Positions 1 to 11,861 of a stretch of DNA of 64,000 bases are shown piece after piece. This stretch comes from Rhabdophis nuchalis. Its lineage: Eukaryota; Chordata; Lepidosauria; Squamata; Natricidae. Where the stretch lies: the NCBI GenBank assembly GCA_039707465.1, contig CM077644.1, positions 189,410,462 through 189,474,461 on the forward strand, read 5' to 3'. Position 1 is the stretch's first letter. Each line of letters opens with the position of its first letter. The notes beneath the pieces were generated by a model. The model was not told the DNA's origin. It ran no database searches and was given only the letters and a program-made list of their open reading frames with translations. The translations under genes and the position numbers were made by a program.

Positions 1-130
1 TCAAATCCTGAATTTAGGAGCATAGTTATTCCATGGCTTTAATTCCAATCTTTGAATGTATGTCTTCAATATAATATTAGATGGTTTAATCTCACCCACT
101 CCTCTTTAAACACCATGTATCCTTTGACCG

Positions 131-358
131 AGGTGGCACAGTGGTTAGAGTGCAGTACTGCAGGCTACTTCTGCTGCCTGCCGGCTGATTGCAGTTTAGC
201 AGCTCAAATCCCACCAGGCTCAGCTTTCTGTCCTTCCAAGGTCAATATAATGAGAACCCAGATTGTTGGGTACCATAGGCTGACTCTGTAAACTGCTTAA
301 AGAGGGCTGTAAAAAGCACTGTGAAGCAATATATAAGTCTAAGTGCTATTGCTATTGA
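131..358 (+). mobile_element. tRNA-derived SINE (family 1)
   Basis: The 5' part reads like a tRNA-type pol III promoter: a box-A-like stretch (tggcacagtggttagag) near 133 and a box-B-like gctcaaatcc at 202-211. The body ends in the ctaagtgctattgctatt motif. The same body occurs in reverse at 18485-18701, so it is a dispersed family. It lacks a folded tRNA body and is longer than a tRNA, so it is not a tRNA gene. Squamate SINE identity is from memory. Confidence 0.8.
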
Positions 359-2317
359 CTGAAGGTAAGAGAAACTTCAGGGCAGTATTTATCAACTTCA
401 GCATTCTTAAGATGTGTGAACCCAACTTCCAGAATTCCAGAACCAGTGTAAAGCTACCTTAGATAATGGAATGAGAAGAAATGGGCCAACATTCTCTATA
501 TGAGAACCATGAATTTTCCAGGATTTCCTTCTGTTCTTCCTATTTCTCAGATTGCTGCTCATACAAATAACATGACCAGAAATCCTTTCATCATGAGCAT
601 CTGTGGGGGCAAGAGATACAGAGGATTCTCTGTACACAATTTGTGTCATTTGCACAATAATGTCACCACATATGTGACTTCTTTATAACTCCAATGGAGC
701 TTCTAACAGAAAACCATGTCTTCAGCTTCCTGCCTTCTCCTAGGACCTTCCTTCTGTTCCTTAATGCATTTGTAATGGATTTCTTTTTTCTACATTACAT
801 GCAATATTTATTCTAGATGTTGCATGCCTTTACATACGTATTGAGTATCATGGTCATTGATAGCCCTGCTAGTTTGTCCAGATGGTATATTCATCTGTTG
901 CCAACTCTGTTTCCAGCTTATTATTTTATTTGGTCCAAGTCTCTGGAATTGCCATTAGAGCTCATAAACAGAGTGGAAGGGCTCCAGATCCCTCCCTGTT
1001 GCCACCCTCCCCCTGCCCTGGTTTAATAACTTGGCTGCATGGAAAGCAATTTTTCTCCCCCTCCTCCTTGAAGAGCATTAGCAGTGCCGAAGTGCTTGAC
1101 CTAGCAAATTGTCAAGAGAGTTTAGCAGTGGAGAGATGGTTATAGGAAATGTAGCATTTGGAGAAATATGGATTTCACAATATTCCATCCTGGCTTTTTA
1201 CTATTTTAATGCTGGAACTTATGCAGCATAAATACTCAGCTTACTTTCAACCCCACCTTTAAAAGGAATAGATGGCAGAATAGAAAGAAAATTTGTACTA
1301 TTCAGCCATATTTGTTCAATAATGACTAAATGGTGTGCATTGTTGGAAATGCTCATATTTTTAGCACTGGCAAGTGCTTCATGAACTTCCTATGAAAAAT
1401 GGGGAGAACGGAAAAAGGTTTTGGGTTTATTTCTTTTACAATAGATATAATCTATCCAAATGCATTCAAGATATAGGGTACAATAAAGTCAACACAAAAA
1501 CTAGTTAAAGCAATTGGAACAAGATGTTACCACTCATATAAAGATAATAACAATCAGTAAAAATCAAATGTGTCATTCAGTTGTAATAAACTAAAGGCCA
1601 AATGCTTAGTGGAACAATCCTGCTTTGGCTAGTTTTCAAATTGTGTGTAGAGTAGGGGCATCTTTATCTTCATGGGGTGAGAATTCCACTTTCTATGGAC
1701 ACTGCAAGAAGTGGATTGCAACAGATCCTTCTGGATGACTAAAATAGATTAGATTTGATAATGGCAAGGGGCTTCCTGGCAATGCACCTTATAGGACATT
1801 TAGCCCATCATCCTCATCATGTTCTTATAGAAATGATTTTAAATAAAATCCAAACATCATGTCATTTCTCTAGTTTTTTCAAGGTCATCCCTGGGACTCT
1901 CTAAATACCAACTCAGCTTATTGTAATTTGGTTTCTTGAGAGGTGGGCAGTGTTTCTAAACACCAAACTATAGTTACCTATTGTCTTTATTTTAGGAAAA
2001 TGTTATTCTTGTAAATTCATAATGATAGCATCTTTTGTTTTCCATTTTTCCATTCTGTCCACTATAGGAAAGAATCCTTTAAAAAAAATCAGGCAGATCA
2101 GATGATATAGCAGACAGGCACCCACAGATTGTTCTACATGTATCACTTTGCTTAATTATGGGCCACAGGAATCCCTTGTTTATGATAGAGTGCAATCATT
2201 CCCAACTCAATGGAAGTTACTTTAAGCAAAACTGAGTTGTATTTAGCTTTGATTGTTGAGCTGTAATTTCATTACTTGGTTAAATAGAGATTGGCTTTCT
2301 GACCCAGCTTACTAGTT
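359..2317. other. Unassigned AT-rich DNA
   Basis: No recognisable gene or repeat. Open frames are short and have no protein-like composition. The stretch around 1030-1145 is somewhat less AT-rich than its surroundings, but nothing identifies it. Confidence 0.5.
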
Positions 2318-2565
2318 ATTTGTCTAGAATAGTATATAGGTTCTCCTCAGTGGTGGGTTACCAATTTTTTTACTACTAGTTTGGGCGTGCAATGCTTCTG
2401 CACATGCACAGAAGTGCCAGGCGGGTGGGTGGAGCCTCCTGCCGCCACTACTACCGGTTTGCCTGATCCAGGCCAAACCGAGAGCAGCCCACCTCTGGTT
2501 CTCCTGCTTGAGTAGGGAGTTGAACTAGAAGATCTTCCAAAGTCCCTTCCAACTCTTGTTTTTCT
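2318..2565 (+). mobile_element. CR1-type LINE 3' end, split by a MITE
   Basis: The right part (from about 2498) carries the usual CR1 3' end: gggagttgaactagaag, then a purine-rich stretch and cccttccaactct. The left part (about 2318-2347) matches the sequence just upstream of that motif in the other copies here, for example tgtctgaaatggtat at 52593. The two parts are separated by the hAT MITE at 2348-2497, whose TSD lies in the CR1 sequence. Only the last 100 bases or so of CR1 are present, which is normal 5' truncation. Confidence 0.8.
2348..2497. mobile_element. hAT-type MITE, 150 bp, exact 8-bp TSD
   Basis: The termini are inverted: cagtggtgggtt on the left and agcccacctctg on the right. 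The flanks are an exact 8-bp duplication, gttctcct, at 2340-2347 and 2498-2505. CAG...CTG ends with 8-bp TSDs are the hallmark of hAT transposons. The element has no transposase and must have been moved in trans. Related, longer elements lie at 38204-38456, 54683-55217 and 57704-58307. Confidence 0.9.
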
Positions 2566-3539
2566 GTTTTTTAGCAGGCAAAATGAGAGTAGTGTGGAAA
2601 AAGCTGCTTAGAACAATAAGGCCTCCCTGGTTGCTTCTACTATTTGGGACTTCACCCTGTTGCTAAGTGGTAGGTAGGGGACCTAACCAATGGGGAAGGG
2701 GGGTGTCTTCAGAAATGTCTGCAGAAAGGGTTAAAAAATAAACATGGTATCTGAAGCTGTGCAATTGAAGCCCTGGCATTCACCACAAAAAGGGATGAGA
2801 CTTTATTTATGGGTAGTTGAGAGTCTCTTTTTGGACCCAACAGTGGATGATCCTGGGGCTTCTACACTGAAATATTGAATATCTTCTGGATAGTCATTAA
2901 CAGTGTTCAACTACTGCCAGAAAGCAGCATGAAACTTGAGTAAAAAAATTAGAATATATTTGATGTAGTCATTTTTCAGACTGAACAGCAAAAGAACTAT
3001 CCATTAGTGTTATTCATGCATCTTAGAATTCACTGAATAATTTGTGTTTGAAGGAATGGGATAAATAATCTTTCAAAGGATACTTTCAAAAGATTTTGAC
3101 CAGCACTCAGAACTTTTAATCATAAAATAAAATATAAGTAACTATAAGTACAATTCATTTGTCAACTAGATTTATCAAAGCAAATATATTAAAGCAATTC
3201 ACCATCTCGGTTAAGGAACTTTTTATTGATATGAATAGAGCTTAATGCAGAACAACATAAATATAAATGCTTTGCTTCATAGGAGCCTTGTGGTCTATTT
3301 TTAAGCATGCATTACTAATATTTATGTCTATGATTATTCTTAGACTTTTATTTGTATATCCTTGCATTTGTGTCTGGATGTCTTCAATTGTATTTGGCAC
3401 CATTGGAGCTTCAGGGCTGAAATAATATTGCATATACTTGTCAGTTGCTGTATTCATAGTATGCTTTTGAAAGCTAGTATTATAATTATGAATTTTAGTG
3501 TGCTTGAAAGAGTTTCTAGGGAAGTAGAGTGAGACCAGT
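2566..3539. other. Unassigned DNA
   Basis: No gene or repeat recognised. The part near 2620-2850 has an inverted CCAAT-like context (aaccaatgggg) and an aataaa, as an old LTR might, but no paired ends or TSD were found, so no LTR is called. Confidence 0.4.
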
Positions 3540-3980
3540 AAGAAGTCGACCATTAGGGATGTCGACAATCAAGCCGAATAATAGCATAAAGAACTCTCTG
3601 ACAAATTGAAAGACAAAAAATATAAGTATAAACAGTGGAAAGAGGGGGACATAACTAAGGCAGAATATCAACAAATAGCCTGAACCTACAAAGATGAAGT
3701 GAGGAAAGCTAAGGCTCACAATGAAAAAAGACTTGCCACAAAAGTAAAAAATAACAAAAAAAGCTTCTTCCAACATGTTAAAAACAAGAAAAAAGTTAAG
3801 GAAACAATTGGTCCACTGCTGGAAAAAAGTGGTAAGAAGGTGACAAGCAACAGGGAGAAAGCAGAACTGTTTAACTAATTTTTTGCATCTCTCTTTACAC
3901 AAAGGGATAAAACAGTCCAACCTATCCAAAACAGCACCATAAAAATTAGATTAGGAACTCAAGTTGAAATAGGGAATAAA

Positions 3981-5467
3981 ATGGTAAGAGAGCACCTATC
4001 TAACCTAGGCAAGTTCAAATCACCAGGACCGGATGGACTACACCCTAAGGTTCTGAAGGAATTGGCAGATGAGATCTCGGAACCACTGAGCTATATCTTT
4101 CAGAGATCCTGGAGCACTGGGGAACTGCCAGAGGACTGGAAAAGAGCAGATGTGGTTCCCATCTTCAAAAAAGGTAAAAATATAGATCCAGGAAACTACA
4201 GACCAATCAGCCTGACCTCAATATTAGGATTCTGGAAAAGATAATCAAGAAACCAATTAGCGAACACCTAGAAGCAAACAAAGTAATAACCAAAAGCCAA
4301 CATGGGTTCATCAAAAACAGATGATGCCAGACCAATCTAGTAGACCAGAGGAATGCCGTTGATATAGTTTACTTGGACTTCAGTAAGGCATTGTAATTTT
4401 TACAATGACAATAAAGATTATTATTATTATTTGATAAGGTAGACCATAATCTACTACTAGATAAAGTAGAAGAATGTGGGTTAGACAGCATCACCACAAG
4501 ATGGATTCGTAACTGGCTGACCAACCACACTCAATGTGTAGTCCTCACTGAAACTGTATCTACATGGAGGGAAGTATGCAGTGGAGTACTGCAAGGCTCT
4601 GTTTTAGGCCTCTTCAATGTATTCATAAATGATTTGGATGAGGGAATAAATGAGGAACTCATCAAATTTGCAGATGACACCAAGCTGGCAGGAATAGCCC
4701 ACACTCCAGAAGATAGGCTTAAGATACAGAAGGATCTTGACAAACTTGAACATTGGCCACTGTCTAACAAAATGAAATTCAATGGTGAAAAAAGTAAGGT
4801 TCTACATTTATGCAAGAAAAACCAAATGCACAGGTACAATATAGGTGGTACCTTGCTCAATAGTAGTAACTGCGAGAGGGATCTTGGAGTCTTAGTGGAC
4901 AACCATTTAAATATGAGCCAGCAGTGTTCAGCAGCTGCCAAAAAAGCCAACACAGTTCTAGGCTAAATAAACAGAGGGATAGAATCAAGATCATGAGAAG
5001 TGTTAATACGACTTTATAATGCCTTGGTAAGGCCACACCTGGAATACTGCATTCAGTTTTGGTTGCCAAGATGTAGAAAAGATGTGGAGACTCTGGAAAG
5101 AGTACAGAGAAGATCAACCAAGATGATTAGGGGACTGGAGACTAAAACATATGAAGAACGGTTACAGGAACTGTGTATGTCTAGTTTAATGAAAAGAAAG
5201 ACTAGGGAAGACATGATAGCAGTCTTCCAATATCTTAGGGGTTGCTACAAAGAAGAGGGAGTCAAACTATTCTCCAAAGCACCTGAGGGTAGAACAAGAA
5301 GCAATGGGTGGAAACTAATCAAGGAGAGAAGCAACTTAGAACTGAGGATAAATTTCCTGACAGTTAAAACAATTAATCAGTGGAACAGCTTGCCTCCAGA
5401 AGTTGTGAATGCCCCAATACTGGAAGTCTTTAAGATGTTGGATAGCCATTTGTCTGAAATGGCATAG
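3981..5467 (+). pseudogene. CR1 ORF2 remnant (reverse transcriptase and C-terminal domain)
   Basis: In the intact family this protein makes the DNA copy of the element's RNA at the target site. Visible blocks in order: KSPGPDGLHPKVLKELADEI (near 4017), GNYRPISLTSI (near 4190), QHGFIKN (near 4300), YLDFSKA then FDKVDH (4370-4445, split by an insert), GSVLG (near 4597), FADDTKLAG (near 4667, the YADD-type catalytic site), SKVLHL, and ERDLGVLVD (near 4877). After 5000 comes the typical CR1 tail (RPHLEYCIQFW, then NQWNSLPPEVV near 5377). Damage: a frameshift near 4235, a stop at about 4322 where the family has a sense codon, stops brought by the insert, and breaks at about 4964 and 4994. Not functional. 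Confidence 0.9.
4391..4429 (+). mobile_element. 39-bp insert resembling another LINE's 3' tail
   Basis: Inside the reverse transcriptase, between the codons for SKA and FDKVDH, lies ttttacaatgacaataaag followed by (ATT)n. This looks like the last bases of a different non-LTR element with its microsatellite tail. Removing 39 bp restores the reading of the conserved FDKVDH block. The insert is a multiple of three but carries stops. It could also be template switching during reverse transcription rather than a separate insertion. Confidence 0.7.
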
Positions 5468-5535
5468 GGCTCCTGCCTAGGCAAAGGGGTGGACTAGAAG
5501 ACCTCCAAGGTCCCTTTCAACTCTGCTATTGTAAG

Positions 5536-6250
5536 AATTGTAAGCCTTTTTTTGGTGATTTCAAGACAGTCATGACACCTCATCCAAATTAATCTCATAA
5601 ATAGAGTGATTCAGATTGAAGAAGGAGCCACTGAGTGCATTGCCTTAAAGTACTATTGGGAGAAAAAAATCAGAAACCAGTACATAAGAGAGAGACTTAA
5701 TTTCATTCAATGTTCAGCCTATAGTACAGTATGTATAGTACTGTAATAGTGCTACAGTATGATTTAATGATTATTGGCAGATATTAGTTGATAAAACTAA
5801 GGGAGTTTCTTTACTGAGCAAAACTGAAGCACTGGTACTGCTCTCCTTCATTCTTTTTGTGGTCATTCTGATATTGTGAATTACTAATTTATTGCTGATG
5901 TGCTGATGTTTGTGAGCTCTTGTGTAGAAAGTTTTTTTTTCTTTTGTAATTACATTTTATGACATCTTAATGCCAAAGGGCAGCGTAGTTAATTTCAAAA
6001 TAGACATTGCTGATATATTCATTGCTCCTGCAAGAACAACCAAGTGTCTGCAATCCCAAACTTTTTGTAGCATTATGAACAAATTAGTAGTTAAGAACTG
6101 CATCCAAACCAGAGTTCATTACACATCAATAGCAATTGTAACACAGGCTAAGCAATCACTTATGCCAGATAAGTTTTATCTTCAGCTATCTTCTGAAGAT
6201 TCCTTGCAGGAAAACCATCTAATACTCCCATTATAGGATTGGTAATACAA
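5536..6250. other. Unassigned AT-rich DNA
   Basis: Contains several small inverted motifs built on agtactgta near 5715-5760. No gene or known repeat was recognised. Confidence 0.4.
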
Positions 6251-6305
6251 ATTCATTCATTCATTCATTCATTCATTCATTCATTCATTCATTCATTCAT
6301 TCATT
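6251..6305 (+). repeat. (ATTC)n microsatellite
   Basis: About 13 perfect tandem copies of ATTC. The uninterrupted tract suggests it is length-variable. Confidence 0.95.
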
Positions 6306-6690
6306 TTCAAAATAATGCTAGATGAGAATACAGTACCTCCTGAACATGATTTGCTAAATGTATTAAAATATGAATATATGCACATTCAAAATTGTAAGAA
6401 CAATAGCTGAGTTTTAATTATCAGTTTGTTTTAAAAAAATCCTACAACTGTCCACTTTACTAAAATAAATTAGATGTTTAGTCCTTTTTTTAACAAAACA
6501 AATCTGTGCAGGTGCAATGCCATTTTTGGGTATGCTTAAAAAAAGTATTTTGAATTTAATTAACTTCCTTAATGATTCCTGTGCTGTAATTCTAAACTTT
6601 TGCTTCTCTTGTGGATTTATCTTAGATTTGATCCAAAAGCAGGAGATAGATAAATATGCAGCTTTGGTCAGAAAGGAAAATGACCTGTGT

Positions 6691-6753
6691 GCCCTATACC
6701 ATGAATAAAATGTAAATGATTTGCCCTATACCATGAATAAAATGTAAATGATT
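6691..6753 (+). repeat. Perfect tandem duplication, 32-bp period
   Basis: A unit beginning gccctataccatgaataaaa occurs at 6691 and again, identical over 30 bases, at 6723. It abuts the 5' truncation point of the L2 that starts at about 6756. The perfect identity suggests a recent event. Confidence 0.9.
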
Positions 6754-6755
6754 GA

Positions 6756-7412
6756 AAGGCTTTATTTCAATTCCGACTGGACTATTGTAACTCTCTCTAC
6801 ATGGGGCTTCCCTTGAGGTGCACCCGGAGACTTCAGCTAGTCCAGAACGCAGCCGCGCGAGCAATTATGGGAACCGCCAGGTCTACCCATGTAACACCGC
6901 TCTTGCGCGAGCTGCACTGTCGTCTTCCGGGTGCGCTTCAAGGTGTTAATTATCATCTTTAAAGCGCTCCATGGCTCGGGACCTAGCTACCTGCGGGATC
7001 GGATCCTGCCTCATACATCCTCACGGACGATTCGCTCCCACAGAGAGGGACTTCTCCGGATGCCGTCCACTAGACTTTGTCAGCGGGCGACGCCCAGGGG
7101 AAGGGCTCTCTCTGTGGTGGGTCCGGCCCTCTGGAACAACCTTCCCCCCGATATTAGGACGACCACGGACCTCCGCTCCTTCCGTCTTAAATTAAAAACT
7201 CATCTTTTCTGTCTGGCCGGCCTGGGATAGTCTCTCTGTCTCGGGGGTTTTATTGGGTAGTTTTTAGTATAGTTTAGTTTTAATGGGGAATTTTAGCGCA
7301 GGTTAGGTTTAATTTGTTTTTAAGAAATGTCTGTATATTTTTACTGTTTTTATTCTACCTGTGCACCGCCCCGAGTCCCTATGGGGAGAGGGGGCGGTTC
7401 TATAAATATTAA

Positions 7413-7445
<33 letters not shown>

Positions 7446-7450
7446 TATTT
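6756..7450 (+). mobile_element. L2-clade LINE, 3' part with (ATT)n tail
   Basis: The translation opens with an L2 C-terminal block (RLDYCNSLYMGLPLR near 6773). An intact 3' stretch gives FKVLIIIFKALHGSGPSYLR (6937-6996) and later ALWNNLPPDIRTTTDLRSF (7123-7179). The frame breaks near 6920, where the LHWLPV-type block is shortened. The 3' UTR has the cgccccgagtccctatgggg motif and runs into (ATT)n from about 7408. The copy is fairly GC-rich and little decayed compared with the L2 at 32645-33550, so it is younger. The 5' half, including the reverse-transcriptase core, is missing. Confidence 0.88.
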
Positions 7451-9794
7451 TATTGCATTATTAAATTCTATTGCAATACCAAGCTCTTGCCCAAAGTTGA
7501 AATAGTTTATGGTAGCCATATTATAAATAAAATCTTATAAATAAAATATATTATTTTATTTATAATAAAAGACATGGTAATCTTTTGGTTTCTGTGCTTC
7601 CTATTTAAGCTAATTGAATAACAGATACTGTTTTAGCAATGTATGTTAAGCATTTCCTGGGATGGAGGTACTTTACTTTTACTTTTCTTATAGCAGCATT
7701 ATATGGCAAAGAATACTCCTTAGGACTTTGGGCTGTTGAATTTCTCCCCCCCCCCCCCGGCCCAAAAACTTTTTCAGTGGATTTTGATAGGAATCAATTC
7801 CCTGCAAGTCTAACTGCTCAGGGTTTACAGCTTGTCCGTCTCCCAAAATCATCTTTTTCGTTTTACTAAAACACAACTGCAGTCTGCTATAATTCTGAAG
7901 AGACCAGCAGAAAGTAGAAGGAATCTGTTTCTGCATGAATAACATTTCTGATTAAATTCCCATTATCAAATGACTGTGTTTCTTGGGGAAACAAAAAGTA
8001 ACTTGGTTGCCATATCGTTTTCACCTTGGGTGAGAAACTAGTCAGACAAGTCATTTTAATCAGAGAAACAGCCCAGATAAAGAGTTAAATGTGGGCTTCT
8101 CTAATGCTTTTCTAGAGTTCCAACTTTGCATTCTTTCCCCCCGGCCAAATAATAAATTTGCCATCTATTTTTTTATCTTGTACCAATGGAGAGAAATGAA
8201 ATAATTAACTACCTCAGTATTCATGAAATTGCCAACTCTATATGGAATATATCCTTAGAATATATTATTCACTCACCATTTTAAATCTTTCTCCACCCAT
8301 TTTCACTTCTCACTTCTAGCTAAGTAGTAGCCACTCCCTATTGTTTCTCAATTTTGTTAAGTTCCTTTGCAATAAACAATTAATACAAATTTATTCTAGA
8401 ATGTTTCATTAAATCTAACTTTTATTTTACAGTGAAAAAAATGTAAGTGGTTCAAATTAGAAAATGGAGTTGGAAAGTAGATTGCATTCAAGATACCACG
8501 CCCCTCTGTGTTATGTGTAATGTATAATGTAATGCAGAGATTCATTCCTAGAATTGGGTGCTTATTTAGTCCAGTAAACACATTTGGCCTTTATTTACTT
8601 TGTTTCAGCCAGCAAACAAGAAACAACAATAGCATCAAAGATTAAGACCCCATTTTTAAAGAGAGGGCATTTTATTTAACATCTGTTTTGTCAGCATGTA
8701 ACTATTTGTTTGATATAACTGAGCCTGCTGTAATTAATTACCTGGCACCACTACTCCTCAAGATTATTGTGGCAGCATCTGGGCTTTGGAATTGTCTCTC
8801 TTGAGATATCAGAACCCCCCCCCCCCGCCCCCATCCCCGGTCATTTAAAAAAAGATATTAAAAACTGAGCTGCTTTGGGGAGTATTCCAGCTGAGGTCAT
8901 GGCTTGTGTCATCTTTCATCCTTAATTTTATTCATTGCTTATATTTTATCTTAGTGATTGATTTTGAGATTATTTTATTGGTCTATAATTTTATGATTTA
9001 TATCTAAATTTTTAACTTTTAATGTACCTTTGATGTTTTTATTCATTTTTCATACTGTTTTATGGAACTTGCTAAATCTTTGGATTGAGGTAGGATATAA
9101 ACAAGAGCATATAAATGAAGGTAATATAAAATAAATATGCTGCAAATTATTGCTGAAATTTAGCTTACATACTAGGCAGTTTGCAACTCCTTAAAGCAGC
9201 TATATTTTCTGTGTTTGGTTTAAGAGATGGAGGACATAAAAGGTGAGCTAAATGCTCTGAAGGAACTTTTTGCCTTCCAAATCAGTGGTCTGCACAATCC
9301 TATTATTGATTTGTTTTATTTAAGAAAAAGTGTATGGAGGCTCAACTCGCTCTGAGACTGGGCAGATTTATAATATCTTTGCAAACACTCTGACCTTCAA
9401 TTGTCCACTAAAATTTCTCTGTAGGGCAAGCATGGCCATCTTTAGGGCAGAGCAGTGGGCTTCACATCTTGGATTGGGACTACATTGTTGAAAACAGAGC
9501 TCAGTATTTTAAGTGATGGACTAGATCAATACTTTTTTGCAAAACAATAAAACAAATTAAATATCATAGTCCAAGAATTATCTCAGTAGTTTTGGTTCTT
9601 CCTATTCATTTGGCTACTGTCTTCAATCACCCCCCTTCAACCCCCCCCCCTCCTCAGACATAGACTTTAGTGAAAAGAAAAGGGTGGGGGGTTAAATGGC
9701 TACTCTGTCTTTTGGCTTCTTTGTATTTCTTAAAAAATGTTCAGGACAAGAGATTAAAAAATTGAATTGAAATGGACAGATTTACATTGAAGAT
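7451..9794. other. Unassigned AT-rich DNA with poly-C runs
   Basis: No gene recognised. Poly-C runs occur at 7746-7758 (13), 8815-8826 (12) and 9641-9650 (10). An AT-rich imperfect hairpin built on ttataaataaaat lies near 7528-7566. Confidence 0.5.
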
Positions 9795-10460
9795 TAAACA
9801 GAAAGAATATTATACAAGGATACAAGCAACCAAGTTACAATCCTGCAGTCATAAGTGGGAGGAGATGGGTGATAGGAACAATGAGACGACTAATAGTAAT
9901 AGTAATACAGCCTTAGTGAATGGTTTGACAGTGGTGAGGGAATTATTTGTTTAGCAGAGTGATGGGGTTCAGGGAAAAACTGTCCTTGTGTCTAGTTGTC
10001 TTGGTGTGCAGCATTGTCTTGTTGTCTTGGTGTGCATTGTGGTTTTGAGAGTAGGAGTTGAAACAATTTATGTTCAGGAGGTATGTAAATATTTTCACAA
10101 TCCTCTTTTTTATTCGTGCAGGGTACAGGTCCTCAATGGAAGGCACATGGGCAGTAATTGTTTTTTCTGCAGTTCTGATTATCTTCTGAAGTCTCTGTCT
10201 GTCTTGTTGGGTTGCAGAACTCAACCAGACAGTTACAGAAGTGCAGATGACAGACTCAATAATTCCTCTGTAGAACTGTATCAGCAGCTCCTTGGGCACT
10301 TTGAGCTTCCTGAGGTGGTGCAGAAAGAATATTCTTTGTTGTGCTTTTTTGATGACTTTTTGATGTTAGGTGTCCATTTTAGATCTTGAGATATGATAGA
10401 TCCTAGAAATTTGAAGGTCCCTACTGTTGATACTGTGTTGTGTAGTATTGTAATTTGGTG
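9795..10460 (-). mobile_element. Antisense non-LTR element (AGAAT-tailed LINE family), 3' coding region
   Basis: On the minus strand, 10299-9943 encodes FYRGIIESVICTSVTVWLSS, then RLQKIIRTAEKTI and PSIEDLYPARI. This is the C-terminal block that follows the reverse transcriptase in Jockey-superfamily LINEs (L2/Rex1/CR1 group). The tail near TRHKDSFSLNPITLLNK is also typical. Shorter 3' pieces that look like the same family occur at 46867-47200 and 53486-53622, each ending in a pentamer microsatellite. The family link between coding part and tail is from memory of snake repeats. A local repetition of tcttggtgtgc near 10003-10036 is present. Frame damage marks it as dead. Confidence 0.8.
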
Positions 10461-11859
10461 TAACCAACATCAGCATTTCCCCTTGAAACAGAAAAAAGAA
10501 GCCATTTCAGGCTGATAGATAGATGATAGATTGGCAGTGCCAAGAGGTCATTGTTAGAACTATTTATGCCACATTCTACCTAATAAGCCTAAATAAATTA
10601 CATTCAACTGTTACTTCAGTTATTTTTCTCCAGTGAAGAGTCACCATCTTATACTTTGTCTTAGTCAATAAAAGTTGAATTAGTTGTTACACTTTCTCCA
10701 CTCTGAGTCTACACACAGTAGTTTATGAAGATACCGGCAAGCAAGGTGCTAGGACAGACTACCATATACTGTATGTAATTATGTATTTGTATTCAAAAAG
10801 TCCAGCTGTAATTCCACGTTTTTCTTCACAGTATATAGCATCACTCTGTTCATCAATGAAGAAGATTGTTTCTCCACATTCATTAGGAAGATGCTTCTAA
10901 AGACCTCGACTTACTCATGTCATTATTTTTTTTTTGCACCAAATAACCGCATTTGTAAAATAGATGGTTTTCCTTGTCACTTATATAGCCGATGGCAGGT
11001 CCCTGCATGTAAGCGCTAGTCAGCATTCTTTCCTTTGGCTTAGAGCACTTTTCAGCGAGTGCTAAAGAATTGCTTTAAGAGCTCGAAAAGCTGTCAGATC
11101 CCCTGTGAGATTAAATGAATACACTTGCTGGAACAGAAAGGAAAGAGAAATCTGCTTGTTCAGGGCAAGCGTGCTTTGGCTTGCTGCTGTCAGAACAAGC
11201 GTAGGTTAAGACTACTGGTAAAGATTTTGAGCTTGTTCTATTTTCCTACCTGCCTAAGTAAAACTGCAGATAATGGAATGCCTTTTTCCTCACAGTCTCT
11301 TAATAGAAAGGAACACTGGATGCAAAAAACCCCAAACCCCTCAGCAAACACCACAAGATGGATGTGACACAGAGAAGGAGGGTTTAAAATGACAGCAATT
11401 TTGCTACAATTTTATTTTATTCAAAACATTAAAATATAAAACCCAAAAGAAAAAAAAACTGACAAAATAAAACTAAAGCAAAACATTTAAAAATGAGAAT
11501 TAAAAAAAGGACAAAAGCACATATTATATCTCCTAGTAGAACACTGACAAATCTATTGCAACATTAATCTTGTAAATGAAGGAAATTTTAAGTAGATTTC
11601 AACTGTACTTATTTACTTGTATCTAACAATGAGCTTGACTTTTCCCCAGTTCTAATTTTATACACAGCAAAACATTTTTCTCCCTCTCCTTTGTTTTGTA
11701 GAAAGTTAGCATCCAGCCCTCTCCTAGAAGAATGGAATATTTTAGGAAAAATTAAAAAGACAGAATATTTTCCCTAATAGATAAATAGAAATGTAAGACA
11801 GAAACTCAGCCACATCTCCCTGCTCGCTCCCACCCCCAGCAAATATTTTGGTGCTAACT
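10461..11859. other. Unassigned DNA
   Basis: No gene or named repeat was found. A strongly A-rich block at 11395-11520 resembles the reverse complement of a LINE 3' UTR but has no diagnostic motif. Confidence 0.4.
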
Positions 11860-11861
11860 TA

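Larger units (their letters stand above)
3540..5535 (+). mobile_element. CR1/L3-type non-LTR retrotransposon, 5'-truncated and decayed
   Basis: This is the longest LINE in the window, about 2 kb. It contains the region before the reverse transcriptase (A-rich, 3560-3960), the reverse-transcriptase core (3981-4960), the C-terminal region (5000-5467), and a short 3' UTR ending in the CR1 motif ggactagaag then ccctttcaactctgctatt. Full CR1 elements are roughly 4-5 kb, so the 5' half is missing. It cannot be active: the frame is broken by shifts and stops, and by the 39-bp insert at 4391-4429. The 3' part is shared with 44122-44656, 52498-52675, 61345-61715 and 63779-64000. Confidence 0.9.

Noticed and set aside
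131..210. tRNA gene candidate
   Set aside because: Box A and B are present, but the cloverleaf is not, and the sequence continues into a SINE body.
3516..3929. 137-codon minus-strand open frame
   Set aside because: It is the antisense shadow of the A-rich CR1 region upstream of the reverse transcriptase, and its composition (F, L rich) reflects that.
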